From Burkholderiales bacterium (GTDB lineage Bacteria > Pseudomonadota > Gammaproteobacteria > Burkholderiales > SG8-39), in contig JADLAV010000082.1 of NCBI GenBank assembly GCA_020848075.1, positions 1-64,000 on the forward strand: DNA of 64,000 bases, in the 5' to 3' direction. A program made the position numbers and the translations under genes. The notes under the pieces are model-generated. The model worked only from the letters and a program-made list of their open reading frames with translations. It had not been told where the DNA came from and searched no databases. Shown piece after piece: positions 37,570 to 46,113 of this stretch (position 1 is the stretch's first letter; every line of letters starts with the position of its first letter).

Positions 37570-39540
37570 ATGATCAAGGGCCTCGAGCTCGCGCTGATCC
37601 TGCTCGCGAGCGCGGTGCTCGTCGTCGTCCTGTTCCGCCGGCTGAATCTGCCGCCGCTGCTCGGCTACCTGCTGGTCGGCGTCGCCATCGGACCGCATGC
37701 CCTCGCCTGGGTGCCCGACACGCCGCTTGCCCACAACTTCGCTGAGTTCGGGATCGTGTTCCTGATGTTCACCATCGGTCTCGAGTTCAGCCTGCCCAGG
37801 CTCACCCAGATGCGACGGCTGGTGTTCGCCCTCGGCGGCATGCAGGTCGCGGCGACCGGGCTCGTGCTGCTCGGCGTGCTGGTGGCCGCCGGCATCGCCT
37901 GGCAGGCGTCCTTCGTGATCGCCGCCGCGTTCGCGATGTCCTCGACGGCGATCGTCATGCGCATGCTCGCCGAGCGTCTCGAGCTCGAGACGCCGCACGG
38001 CCGGGCAGCGGTGGGGGTGCTGCTCTTCCAGGACCTCGCGGTGGTGCCGTTCCTGATCGTGATCCCGACGCTCGGCTACGGGGGCGAGGCGCTTGCGGGC
38101 GCGCTTGCGCTCGCCGCGCTGAAAGCGCTCGCCGTCCTGGCGGTGCTCCTGTACTTCGGCCCGCGGGCGATGCGCCTCTGGTTCTACGTCGTGGCGCAGC
38201 GTCGGTCGCGCGAGCTTTTCATCATCAACGTTCTCTTCATCGCGCTCGGGCTCGCCTTCCTCACGGAGCTCGCGGGATTGTCGCTGGCGCTCGGCGCCTT
38301 CCTCGCCGGCATGCTGATTTCCGAGACGGAATACCGCTACCAGGTGGAAGACGACATCCGGCCGTTTCGCGAGGTGCTGCTCGGCCTCTTTTTCGTGAGC
38401 ATGGGCATGCAGCTCGACCCGCGCGTCGTCGGCGACCAGCCCGTCACGGTCGCGCTGCTGTTCGCGGTGCCGATGATCGTCAAGTTCGGCGTGGTTGCCG
38501 GGCTCGCGCGGTTCCTCGGCCAGACCCCCGGCGCCGCGCTGCGCACCGCGCTGTCGCTTGCCCAGGCCGGGGAGTTCGGGCTCGTGCTCGCCAGCGTCGG
38601 TGCGCTGGCGGGCGCGCTCCCCGCGAATCTCTATCAGGCGGTCGTCGCGGGCATGCTGCTCTCGATGCTCTGCGCGCCGTTCCTGATCCAGCACAGCGAC
38701 CGCCTGGCCCTGCGATGGTCCAGGTCGGAATGGCTGCTGCGCTCGCTCGAGCTCCACCAGGTGGCCGTGCAGACGCTCGCCCGCGAGCAGCACGTCATCG
38801 TGTGCGGCTACGGACGCACCGGGCAGCACCTCGCCCGGTTCCTCGAGCGCGAGTCCATCCCGTACGTCGCGCTCGACCTCGATCCCGACCGGGTCCGCGA
38901 GGCCGCCGCCGCGGGCGAGGAGGTGGTGTACGGCGACGCGTCCCGGCGCGAGATGCTGGTCGCGGCCGGAATCAGCCGCGCTGTGGCGCTCGTCGTGTCG
39001 TTCCTGGACACGCCGGCCGCGATCAAGACGCTGGCGCGAGCGCACGAGCTCAGTCCGTCGCTGCCGGTCATCGTGCGCACGCGGGACGACGGCGACTTCG
39101 AGCGGCTCTCGCAGGCGGGGGCGGCCGAGGTCGTGCCGGACACGTTCGAGTCGAGCCTGATGCTCGCTTCGCATGCGATGCTGATGGCCGGCATCCCGGT
39201 GCACCGTGTGTTCGACCGGCTCCGTGATATCCGGACCGATCGCTATCGGCTCCTGCGCGGGTTCTATCCTGGAGCGAGCGACGAGCCGTCCGACCTCGAC
39301 GAAGCCGCACAGCCCCGGCTGCATTCGATCGGCCTGGAGCAGGGTGCCTACGGCGTCGGTCGCAACCTTGCCGAGCTCGATCTCGCGGCGCTCGGCGCCG
39401 AGGTGACGGCGGTCCGGCGCCGCGGCATCCGGGCCGAGGAGCCCGGTCCGGAGACGCGTCTCAAGGCGGGCGACGTGCTCGTGCTTCTCGGCCGTCCGGA
39501 CGCGCTCGCGGCGGCCGAGACCCGGCTGATGAAGGGCTAG
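37570..39540 (+). CDS. CPA2-family cation:proton antiporter (Kef/YbaL type)
   Basis: A 656-aa protein. About twelve membrane helices make up residues 1-375 with the CPA2 motifs LPPLLGYLLVGVAIGP, FLMFTIGLEFSLPRL, SSTAIVMRML and LLFQDLAVVPFL. A TrkA-N (RCK) domain follows: VIVCGYGRTGQHLARFLE (NAD-type Rossmann loop). A TrkA-C domain closes the protein (LAELDLAALGAEVTAVRRRG). It probably exchanges K+ or Na+ for H+ under nucleotide control. It is convergent with the pilin genes. Confidence 0.9.
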   Translation: MIKGLELALILLASAVLVVVLFRRLNLPPLLGYLLVGVAIGPHALAWVPDTPLAHNFAEFGIVFLMFTIGLEFSLPRLTQMRRLVFALGGMQVAATGLVLLGVLVAAGIAWQASFVIAAAFAMSSTAIVMRMLAERLELETPHGRAAVGVLLFQDLAVVPFLIVIPTLGYGGEALAGALALAALKALAVLAVLLYFGPRAMRLWFYVVAQRRSRELFIINVLFIALGLAFLTELAGLSLALGAFLAGMLISETEYRYQVEDDIRPFREVLLGLFFVSMGMQLDPRVVGDQPVTVALLFAVPMIVKFGVVAGLARFLGQTPGAALRTALSLAQAGEFGLVLASVGALAGALPANLYQAVVAGMLLSMLCAPFLIQHSDRLALRWSRSEWLLRSLELHQVAVQTLAREQHVIVCGYGRTGQHLARFLERESIPYVALDLDPDRVREAAAAGEEVVYGDASRREMLVAAGISRAVALVVSFLDTPAAIKTLARAHELSPSLPVIVRTRDDGDFERLSQAGAAEVVPDTFESSLMLASHAMLMAGIPVHRVFDRLRDIRTDRYRLLRGFYPGASDEPSDLDEAAQPRLHSIGLEQGAYGVGRNLAELDLAALGAEVTAVRRRGIRAEEPGPETRLKAGDVLVLLGRPDALAAAETRLMKG

Positions 39541-39560
39541 CCGGCAGCGCGGGCGCGCGG

Positions 39561-40247
39561 CTAGATCGTCTTGCAGAGGACGTACTGGGCGGCGCCGGTC
39601 TCGACGTAGCTCGGTCCGCTCGGCGCCTTGCTGGTGATGTCCTCGTTCTGGACGGTCTGCAGATACGCGCGCACCTGACCGGTGTGCGGCCGCCCGTCGT
39701 CCATCTGCATGTCGATCGCGGCTGCGATCTTGTCCGGCACGTTCGATTCGCAGACGATGAGCGATGCGAGACCGAGCCCGCCGGTCTGGACGCCGACGAT
39801 GCCCCCGGTCGCGTTGCTCGGTTGCGTCGCGGCGCCGGGGCCGGAGCTCGGCCCGAAGACGAAGCCGGCCATGCGCAGGTGCCACCAGAACGCGAGGCTC
39901 TCGCCCTGGTTGTTGTCGACGGTGAAGCCGCCCGCGGTCGGGTCGGCCGGGGCGGGGTCCATGTACTTGCCCGAGACGACGCCGTCCCCGCCGCCCGATT
40001 TGGCGCCGTAAGCCGGCCAGCGCGCTGCAGCGTTCGGATCGTCGCCGGGCAGCGCCTTGTACCGGTCGTAGTAGAAGTTGTAGGCGGCGCCGACGCCGTT
40101 CAAGTCGTTCGCGATGTCGCGGATGCGCGCCTGCGTCACCATCTCCTGGCCGCGCAGCACGCCGCCGAGCAGCAGGCCGACGATGACGAGGACGATCGAG
40201 ATCTCGACGAGGGTGAATCCGTGCTGGAGGTTGGGCGCGTGCATCAT
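39561..40247 (-). CDS. Type IV pilin-like protein 1 (prepilin)
   Basis: A 228-aa prepilin with short leader (MMHAPNLQHG) and the cleavage/methylation motif G/FTLVEISIVLVIVGLLLGG. The globular part has conserved GxxFWWHLRMAGF and a C-terminal cysteine pair region (LIVCESN ... YVLCKTI). It is a paralogue of the next gene, with the same length and layout. A sigma-54 promoter lies 43 bases upstream. It may start one codon later (40244). Confidence 0.87.
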   Translation of the reverse strand: MMHAPNLQHGFTLVEISIVLVIVGLLLGGVLRGQEMVTQARIRDIANDLNGVGAAYNFYYDRYKALPGDDPNAAARWPAYGAKSGGGDGVVSGKYMDPAPADPTAGGFTVDNNQGESLAFWWHLRMAGFVFGPSSGPGAATQPSNATGGIVGVQTGGLGLASLIVCESNVPDKIAAAIDMQMDDGRPHTGQVRAYLQTVQNEDITSKAPSGPSYVETGAAQYVLCKTI

Positions 40248-40288
40248 TCTTGGGTTTCTTCGTTGTCCGCCCGACGTGTCGTGATTTC

Positions 40289-40304
40289 AGCAAGAAAGGC
40301 GCCA
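40289..40304 (-). promoter_or_regulatory. Sigma-54 promoter of pilin 1
   Basis: On the minus strand TGGCGC-CTTTC-TTGCT. The consensus is TGGCAC-N5-TTGCW; only one conserved base differs and GG/GC spacing is the required ten. Transcription would start about 30 bases before the ATG. Confidence 0.65.
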
Positions 40305-40320
40305 CTTGGGGCGGGCCTTC

Positions 40321-40338
40321 TGTTCCGGGAACGGAACA
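40321..40338. promoter_or_regulatory. Palindrome TGTTCCGGGAACGGAACA upstream of the pilin 1 promoter
   Basis: TGTTCCG-GGAA-CGGAACA, a 7-bp inverted repeat, ends 17 bases before the -24 box. It is a candidate activator or repressor site. A related TGTTCCACG...CGTGGAACA repeat lies at the cyclase promoter. Confidence 0.4.
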
Positions 40339-40371
40339 ATTGCACGCGAGGCGAAAATCGGGAATCGAAAC

Positions 40372-40397
40372 AAAAAAGGCCCGCCGTGTGGCGGGCC
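40372..40397 (-). terminator. Rho-independent terminator after pilin 2
   Basis: Read on the minus strand: GGCCCGCC-ACAC-GGCGGGCC then TTTTTTG. It has a perfect 8-bp stem, a 4-nt loop and six Us, and begins 22 bases after the pilin 2 stop. It is the clearest intrinsic terminator in the window. Confidence 0.9.
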
Positions 40398-40419
40398 TCG
40401 CGTGCCGAAAGCGGAACGG

Positions 40420-41106
40420 CTACACGCTCTTGCAGATGATGTACTGCGTCGCGCCGTCTTCCACGTAAGCCGTTGCGGGCGTCACCGCGCTCACGTCCTC
40501 GTTCGAAGCGCTCTGCTTGTAGGCGCGCATCGACCCGGCGTTCGACCGCTGGTCGTCGAGCTGCGTGTCGACCGCGCTCGCGATCTTGTCGGGGATGTTC
40601 GACGAGCACACCACCAGCCCGGTGAGGTTGCCCGGCGCGGCGAATGCGCCGTTCTGCACGCCGACGATGCCGCCCACCGCGTTGTTCGGCTGGGTTGCGG
40701 CGCCGGCGCCCTGCGTCGGCCCGGGGATGAACCCCGCCGCGCGCAAGTGCCACCAGAAGTTGAGTGACTCGCCCTGGGTGTTGTTGACGGTCATGGCCGT
40801 GGGGTCCGCCGGCGGCGTGTCCCTGTACAGGCCGGAGATCGATCCGTCGGCCCCGCCTTTCTTCGCGCCGAACGACGCCCAGCGCTGGTCGGCATTCCCG
40901 TCGTCACCGGGCACGGCCTTGTAGCGATCCTGGTATGAGAAGTAGGCGGCCGTCGTCCCGTTGAAGTCGTTGGTGACGTTCTTGATCCGGGCCTGGGTGA
41001 TCATCTCCTGGCCCTTCAGGATCCCGCCCAGCAGCAGCCCGATGATCACGAGCACGATCGCGATCTCGACCAGCGTAAAGCCAGATTCTCGTCTTTGAAC
41101 TCGCAT
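40420..41106 (-). CDS. Type IV pilin-like protein 2 (prepilin)
   Basis: From ATG 41106, with AAGGAG upstream, it is 228 aa. The leader MRVQRRESG precedes FTLVEIAIVLVIIGLLLGG, and the same QxEMxTQARI, LNFWWHLRAAGF and C-terminal YIICKSV blocks as pilin 1 follow. It is probably a major pilin subunit, since it has its own sigma-54 promoter and a strong terminator. The pilus machinery encoded at 46-60 kb is the likely user. Confidence 0.88.
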   Translation of the reverse strand: MRVQRRESGFTLVEIAIVLVIIGLLLGGILKGQEMITQARIKNVTNDFNGTTAAYFSYQDRYKAVPGDDGNADQRWASFGAKKGGADGSISGLYRDTPPADPTAMTVNNTQGESLNFWWHLRAAGFIPGPTQGAGAATQPNNAVGGIVGVQNGAFAAPGNLTGLVVCSSNIPDKIASAVDTQLDDQRSNAGSMRAYKQSASNEDVSAVTPATAYVEDGATQYIICKSV

Positions 41107-41154
41107 GCGAAGCTCCTTGAGTCGCCTCTCGGAAGAGAGGGGTCCCAATTGACA

Positions 41155-41170
41155 AGCAACTTCGATGCCT
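41155..41170 (-). promoter_or_regulatory. Sigma-54 promoter of pilin 2
   Basis: Minus-strand AGGCAT-CGAAG-TTGCT has the invariant GG and GC ten bases apart, with two changes in the -24 box (TGGCAC expected). It lies 50 bases before the ATG, much as at pilin 1 and the cyclase. Confidence 0.5.
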
Positions 41171-41194
41171 GCTCAAAGCCCGTATATGTGAAAG

Positions 41195-41208
41195 AAATCA
41201 CGTGATTT
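41195..41208. promoter_or_regulatory. Perfect 14-bp palindrome upstream of pilin 2
   Basis: AAATCACGTGATTT is centred about 31 bases upstream of the -24 box. It could be an operator, for example for a CRP/FNR-type or other dimeric regulator. The core CACGTG does not match the E. coli CRP consensus. Confidence 0.4.
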
Positions 41209-41290
41209 TTGGCGCAAGAGTGTCGGGTTCACGCCAGAATCGTCGGGCTCGCAACACGAGGGCGATCGATATCGGTGTCGATCCGGCAAC

Positions 41291-42061
41291 TCAAGGCTGC
41301 TTCAGGGAGCGCTCAGGAGCCCCCTGGGGGCTCGGCTTGGAAGGCTTCGATGACTGATCCGCAAGGCGTTTTTCAATCATCTCGAGCCGGCGCTGGAGCA
41401 TCTCGGCGTCGCGCGCATCCCTGACCTGCCCGCTCGCGATCAACCCCCCGATCAGGATGCGTGCCTGCTCGAGCTCGCCCATGTCGGCGAGGATGAACGG
41501 CACCATCTGCCTCACCCACAGCGGGGCGCTGGGCGTGGTGGTGTTCTTCTCCAGGGCATCCGCAAACCGCAGCGCGAGGGGCAGGTCCTTCAGCTCGTGC
41601 TTGGCGATGATCGCCGCGTGGGCGAGCCAGGGCCACCGGCGGTTGGGGTCGGCGAAATACGCCCGGTACACGAACTCGAGCATCTTGCGGCTGCGCACGG
41701 GATCCGGCACGTCGGCGTAGGTTCGCGCCGCCGCCATGAGCGGGTATTGGCCGGCCGGATCGAGGCCGAGAATCACGTCGAGCCAGCCGATCAGCGCATC
41801 GTAGTCCAGTTTCCGGTAGGGGACTCGCGTTCCCGCCTGGTAATCGAATGCCTGGAGATAGAGCATCGCGAGCTTGGCCGCGGCGACGGGCTCGCCGAGT
41901 GCGAGCAGGCGGGCAACGCCGGGCGATGGCGGCTGCGGCAGATCCTCGGCCGTCGCGCTTGGGTGCGGCTGCAGCGCCGCCCAGCCGATCTGCGCCGCGA
42001 GGCCGGCCGCGGCGCACGCGCGCACCCACATCGGGACGTCGCGGACCGGCCGGGCCGACAC
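41291..42061 (-). CDS. Hypothetical membrane-anchored TPR-like protein
   Basis: 256 aa from GTG 42061, unrecognised. One N-terminal hydrophobic stretch (VRACAAAGLAAQIGWAAL) looks like a signal anchor. The rest is helical with TPR-like pairs, for example KMLEFVYRAYFADPNRRWPWLAHAA and LGELE-type repeats near LADMGELEQARILIGGL. The C-terminus is rich in Lys, Pro and Ser. It lies four bases after an ABC-2 permease gene, so the two probably act together. Confidence 0.7.
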   Translation of the reverse strand: MSARPVRDVPMWVRACAAAGLAAQIGWAALQPHPSATAEDLPQPPSPGVARLLALGEPVAAAKLAMLYLQAFDYQAGTRVPYRKLDYDALIGWLDVILGLDPAGQYPLMAAARTYADVPDPVRSRKMLEFVYRAYFADPNRRWPWLAHAAIIAKHELKDLPLALRFADALEKNTTTPSAPLWVRQMVPFILADMGELEQARILIGGLIASGQVRDARDAEMLQRRLEMIEKRLADQSSKPSKPSPQGAPERSLKQP

Positions 42062-42065
42062 CGCC

Positions 42066-42830
42066 TCAGATCTCCTGCCGGTAGAGGTCGAAGAGGGCGG
42101 CCGCGAGGATCAGAGCGACGTAGATCGCGGTCTGGGCGGCAGCGCTCGTCAGGTCGTGGACCACGACGGATCCGCTGTCGGTCAGCCAGGCGCTCTGCGT
42201 CATCCGGTCGAGGCGCGGCATCGCGAGCGCGATCCCGTGGGCGATCCAGTCGGCGATGCGCGGCCCCAGCGCGATGTTCTCCTCGGACGGCCTCGCGATG
42301 ATCTGGAGGGCCGCGATCGAGCGGGCGAGCAGGTAGAACCCCGCGACCGCGCTCAAGGCCGCCACGACATGGCTGAGCGTGAGGACGCAGAAAAGGCTCA
42401 CCGCCGCCATGATGAGCAACTCGCCGAAGAGGGAGAGGGTCCAGGCGGAGACGCGCGCAGCGGACGCGAACAGCAGCAGCGGGAGACCGAGGGCGACGGC
42501 GGTCACCCCGGCGACCGCGGCGAAGCCGAGGAATTTTCCGAGGAGGTACCCCGCGCGGGGGAGCGGCTGCGAGAGCGCGAGCTCGAGGAACTTGTCGTTC
42601 GCCTCGCGCACCATGCTCGTGACCACGAACAGGACGACGAAAAACACCGCGCAGGCCCGCAGCAGGGCTGCGATAATCGCGCCCTGGACCTCGCGCACCT
42701 CGATGAGAGCGACCTGCTGCAGGAAGCCGGCCACCGCCAGGCTGGCGAGAAGCACCAAGCCGATCAGCCACGGGAGCCGACTGCGTGCCGCCTCGAGGAG
42801 CGTGATGCGGGCGATGGGGAAGATGCTCAT
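42066..42830 (-). CDS. ABC-2-type transporter permease
   Basis: From ATG 42830 it is 254 aa with six hydrophobic segments and the ABC-2 pattern (MSIFPIARITLLEAARSRLPW, then LSQPLPRAGYLLGKFLG). No ATPase gene is next to it. The orphan ATPase at 61225-61992 is a possible partner, but they are 19 kb apart. The substrate is unknown. About 190 bases of GC-rich sequence separate it from the divergent sensor kinase gene, with no clear promoter. Confidence 0.8.
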   Translation of the reverse strand: MSIFPIARITLLEAARSRLPWLIGLVLLASLAVAGFLQQVALIEVREVQGAIIAALLRACAVFFVVLFVVTSMVREANDKFLELALSQPLPRAGYLLGKFLGFAAVAGVTAVALGLPLLLFASAARVSAWTLSLFGELLIMAAVSLFCVLTLSHVVAALSAVAGFYLLARSIAALQIIARPSEENIALGPRIADWIAHGIALAMPRLDRMTQSAWLTDSGSVVVHDLTSAAAQTAIYVALILAAALFDLYRQEI

Positions 42831-43022
42831 GAGCTCGTTCGACTCGGAGGTGCGCCGCGCGCGCGGCGGCCGGGGCAGAGCGGCCAAGCGTAAGGGCGCG
42901 CCGGTCCCGGTGCAAGCATCGTGCGTGCCGGTGGGGCGCGACGCCATCGCGGGCGCGCCCGCCGCATGTCCCCGCGCTGCGGCGGCGCGACCGCCGCGCG
43001 GCGCGATCGCGCCGAGGGCGCG

Positions 43023-44759
43023 ATGACGCGGGTCCTCGGCTCCGCCTTCGCCTCCGGCATCCTGTGGCGGCTCCTGGTCGTCGCGATGCTGCTCCTCCTT
43101 CATTTCGCCGCGGTGCGCGGCACCGAGGACATCTGGGCCCGCGGGATGATGATGGCGCACCTCGGCCTTTTCTTCATCTGGCAGCCGTTCATGCAGGCGG
43201 GACAGCGCCTGCGCGTGAGCGAGGTGATCCTCATCTCGCTCATCACCGTCGCGATCCTGGTCTTCCTGAACTGGTGGATGCTCGGTCTGTGGGTGGCGCT
43301 GCTCGCCGCGATCGTCGGCGGCAAGGTGTTCCTCTTCCGGTCGCGGGGCCTGAAGACCTTCCATCTCACGATGTTCCTCTACCTCGTCGCGCTCCTCCTC
43401 GTCTGGGTGGTGCCGAACGGATTCTCCACGCCGCTGCCCGAGGAGCTGCGCACGGTTGCGCAGTACGGGCTTCCCGCGATCCTCGTCCTGATGCTGGCGC
43501 TGCCGGTGAAGAGCGACACGTCGGAGCCGCAGATCGTCGATTTCTTCTACGCATCGTTCATCTTCCTGCTGCTGCTCGCGCTCGTGCTCGGCAGCTTCGC
43601 GTTCATGACGATCGCGAAGATGCCCTATCCCTTCGCGCTGACCTACAGCCTGCTCGCGATCGCGGCGGTCCTCATCTTCCTCTCCATCGCCTGGAACCCG
43701 GGCGCGGGCTTTGCCGGGCTGTCGATGATCTTCTCGCGCTACCTGCTGACGATCGGTCTCCCGTTCGAGCAATGGCTGCACTTCCTCGCCGAGCTCTCGC
43801 GCGCCGAATCGCGCCCGGAGCACTTTCTCAAGCAGGCGTGCGCGGGGCTCGGCGGGCTGCCATGGGTGACCGGCGGCACGTGGCACACCTCGTCGGATGC
43901 GGGCGAGTTCGGCACGAGCTCCAAGCATTCGGTGGAATTCACCGGCCGCGAATTGACCATCCGGCTGTACAGCCGCCACCGCCCGAGTCCCTCCCTCGTC
44001 TGGCACTTCCACCTGCTCGGCCAGCTGCTCGGGCAGTTCTATGTCGCCAAGCAGCGGGAGCAGAAGCTGAAGGAGCAGACGTACGTGCAGGCGCTGCACG
44101 AGGCGGGCGCCCGCCTGACGCACGATGTGAAGAACCTGCTGCAGTCGTTGAACGTGCTCTGCTCCGCGGTCGAGCGGGACCCGGACGGCAATCCCGAGGG
44201 GCTGCATGTGCTCATCCGCAAGCATCTGCCGATGGTCACGCAGCGCCTGCGCCACACGATCGAGAAGCTGCAGCGGCCGCAGGTCGAGACCGGCCGCTTC
44301 GTCCGCGCCGACGCCTGGTGGGAGGGGGTGCAGAAGGCCTACCAGATCCGGGGCGTGGACTTCCAGCTGGGCGAGCTCGCCGAGGGCATCCTCTTGCCGA
44401 AGGACCTCTTCGACGGCGCTGCCGACAACCTGGTTCAGAACGCGCTCGAGAAGCGCAAGCTCGATCCGGATGTGCGCGTGCGCGTGACGTTCGACATCAG
44501 CGAGGCGGTCGTCCTGACGGTGTGCGACAGCGGGCGGCCGGTCGCGAAGGAGATCGTCGCTGGGCTACTGCGCGGGCCGGTCCCCTCGGAGACGGGGTAC
44601 GGCATCGGCTTGTACCAGCTCGGACGGCAGGCCGACCTGCTCGGCTTCGGCTTCCGGCTCGCCGCGAACGAGCACGGCAACGTGTGCTTCGAGCTGCGCG
44701 GCGATCTCGGGCGGGGGACTTCCCGTCAGCCGGCCGCGCCGGCCGTCGCCCAGGGCTGA
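43023..44759 (+). CDS. Membrane sensor histidine kinase
   Basis: A 578-aa protein. Seven or eight hydrophobic segments fill residues 10-240, then a cytosolic region, the H-box ARLTHDVKNLLQSLN (phospho-acceptor His), the N-box DNLVQNALEKR and the G-box GYGIGLYQLGRQA. The HDVKN box and many-helix sensor remind me of PrsK-type kinases, whose partners are sigma-54-dependent regulators. There is no adjacent regulator gene, so the RR at 59799-61238 is a candidate partner. ATG 43023 is chosen because the upstream residues are Arg-rich non-family sequence. Confidence 0.82.
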   Translation: MTRVLGSAFASGILWRLLVVAMLLLLHFAAVRGTEDIWARGMMMAHLGLFFIWQPFMQAGQRLRVSEVILISLITVAILVFLNWWMLGLWVALLAAIVGGKVFLFRSRGLKTFHLTMFLYLVALLLVWVVPNGFSTPLPEELRTVAQYGLPAILVLMLALPVKSDTSEPQIVDFFYASFIFLLLLALVLGSFAFMTIAKMPYPFALTYSLLAIAAVLIFLSIAWNPGAGFAGLSMIFSRYLLTIGLPFEQWLHFLAELSRAESRPEHFLKQACAGLGGLPWVTGGTWHTSSDAGEFGTSSKHSVEFTGRELTIRLYSRHRPSPSLVWHFHLLGQLLGQFYVAKQREQKLKEQTYVQALHEAGARLTHDVKNLLQSLNVLCSAVERDPDGNPEGLHVLIRKHLPMVTQRLRHTIEKLQRPQVETGRFVRADAWWEGVQKAYQIRGVDFQLGELAEGILLPKDLFDGAADNLVQNALEKRKLDPDVRVRVTFDISEAVVLTVCDSGRPVAKEIVAGLLRGPVPSETGYGIGLYQLGRQADLLGFGFRLAANEHGNVCFELRGDLGRGTSRQPAAPAVAQG

Positions 44760-44762
44760 CGC

Positions 44763-46055
44763 TCAGGCCGCCGCTTCCTCGCGCAAGGCCGCCTTGCGGC
44801 CCTGCAGCCGGTAGATCGTGGTGTCGCCCTTGCCCTTGAGATAGACGGTCTGCGGGGCGTCGAACTCGAACCGGTTGCGCAGTCGCCGGTAGGTGGTGAC
44901 GTCGACCTGGATCATGCCCGGCACGCTCTCGGCGGTGATGCGGCTCGCTAGGTTGACCGTGTCGCCCCACAGGTCGTAGATGAACTTCTTCTTGCCGACG
45001 ACGCCGGCGACCACCGGTCCGGTGCCGATGCCCATCCGGATCGCCACGCGGTGGTCGTTCACGGTGAGATCGTTCGCCAGCAGGTCGCGCATGTCGAGCG
45101 CCATGTTGGCGATCGCCGCGGAGTAGTTGTGCGTGTCCTCTCCGTCCAGCCCGCCCGCCACCATGTAGGCGTCGCCGATCGTCTTGATCTTCTCCAGGCC
45201 GTACTTCTCGGCGAGCCCGTCGAACGACGAGAACACCTTGTTCAGCATGGCGAAGATCTGGTTGGGCGACATCCCCTCGGCGATCGTCGTGAAGTTCACG
45301 ATGTCGGCGAACAGCCCCGTGACGTCCGCGAATCCGTCGGCGATGGTGCCGGTCTCCGGCTTCAGCCGCTCGGCGACCGGGCCCGGCAGGATGTTGAGGA
45401 GGAGCCGCTCGGAGCGCTCCTGCTCGGCCTGCAGGAGGCGATGCGCCTCCTCCAGGCGCGCTTTGGATTTCTCTCGCTCCACCGAGGAATTGCGCAGGAG
45501 CGCGTAGACCATGCTCGAGATGGCGAAGAAGTTCAGCGCGAAGAACACCGCGCTCACCTTCGGCGGGATGGACACGTGCGAGGTCGCGCTGCCCACCAAT
45601 TGGTAGTCGAACCCGGCCGCCATGAGGATGAGCATGGCGTAGGCGAAGAACCAGGGGATCGAGTCGCGCGCCCCGTAGAGCAGGATCGCGCCGACCGGCG
45701 CGAGCAGGCCCCACAGGATGTACCCGCTCGCCGTGATGAAGTCGCCGAGCGAGAGCTGCTGCACGAACGGGAAGAAGAGGAAGAGCCCGAGCTGCAGGAG
45801 GCGCCACTGGTTGAAGTTCCGCGTGACGAGGTAGAGCACGAGGGCGGCGAGCGACAGGAGGAGATACAGGATCGGCAGCGTGGTCGAGAGCGTCACGCCG
45901 AACAGGCGGTAGATCGCCACCCACAGAATGGGCACTGCGATGGTGAGGGCCATCGCGAACATGAGCAGCTGCTTCTTGAGCCGGAGATCCTCCGGATCGC
46001 CGGGCTCGACGCCCGCGGTGCGCAGACGGCCCAGCAGTTCGGCTCCGTAGCTCAT
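44763..46055 (-). CDS. Class III adenylate cyclase, membrane-bound
   Basis: A 430-aa protein. Six hydrophobic segments (residues about 30-190) precede a coiled linker (190-225) and a class III catalytic domain. Metal aspartates are D251 (FADIVNFT) and D295 (KTIGDAY), adenine-selecting residues K289 and D361 (IYDLWGDTVN), and the transition-state arginine is R372 (NLASR). K/D at the base-recognising positions favours ATP over GTP. A sigma-54 promoter precedes it. Its cAMP could reach the cNMP-domain kinase at 4.3-5.6 kb or a CRP protein. Confidence 0.9.
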   Translation of the reverse strand: MSYGAELLGRLRTAGVEPGDPEDLRLKKQLLMFAMALTIAVPILWVAIYRLFGVTLSTTLPILYLLLSLAALVLYLVTRNFNQWRLLQLGLFLFFPFVQQLSLGDFITASGYILWGLLAPVGAILLYGARDSIPWFFAYAMLILMAAGFDYQLVGSATSHVSIPPKVSAVFFALNFFAISSMVYALLRNSSVEREKSKARLEEAHRLLQAEQERSERLLLNILPGPVAERLKPETGTIADGFADVTGLFADIVNFTTIAEGMSPNQIFAMLNKVFSSFDGLAEKYGLEKIKTIGDAYMVAGGLDGEDTHNYSAAIANMALDMRDLLANDLTVNDHRVAIRMGIGTGPVVAGVVGKKKFIYDLWGDTVNLASRITAESVPGMIQVDVTTYRRLRNRFEFDAPQTVYLKGKGDTTIYRLQGRKAALREEAAA

Positions 46056-46097
46056 GCGGGGGTGTCGAAGTGGATTGGCGTGACGCCGCGAGACCGA

Positions 46098-46113
46098 AGC
46101 AAGACGTGTTCCA
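46098..46113 (-). promoter_or_regulatory. Sigma-54 promoter of the adenylate cyclase
   Basis: Minus-strand TGGAAC-ACGTC-TTGCT, one mismatch to TGGCAC-N5-TTGCW, lies 44 bases before the ATG. A TAGAAT element (46119-46124, same strand) sits just upstream, so a second, sigma-70 start is possible. Confidence 0.6.

Noticed and set aside
36358..40305. Minus-strand frame of 1315 codons running into kdsD
   Set aside because: Only the last 334 codons (kdsD) have protein-like sequence; the rest is antisense to the antiporter gene and charged low-complexity.
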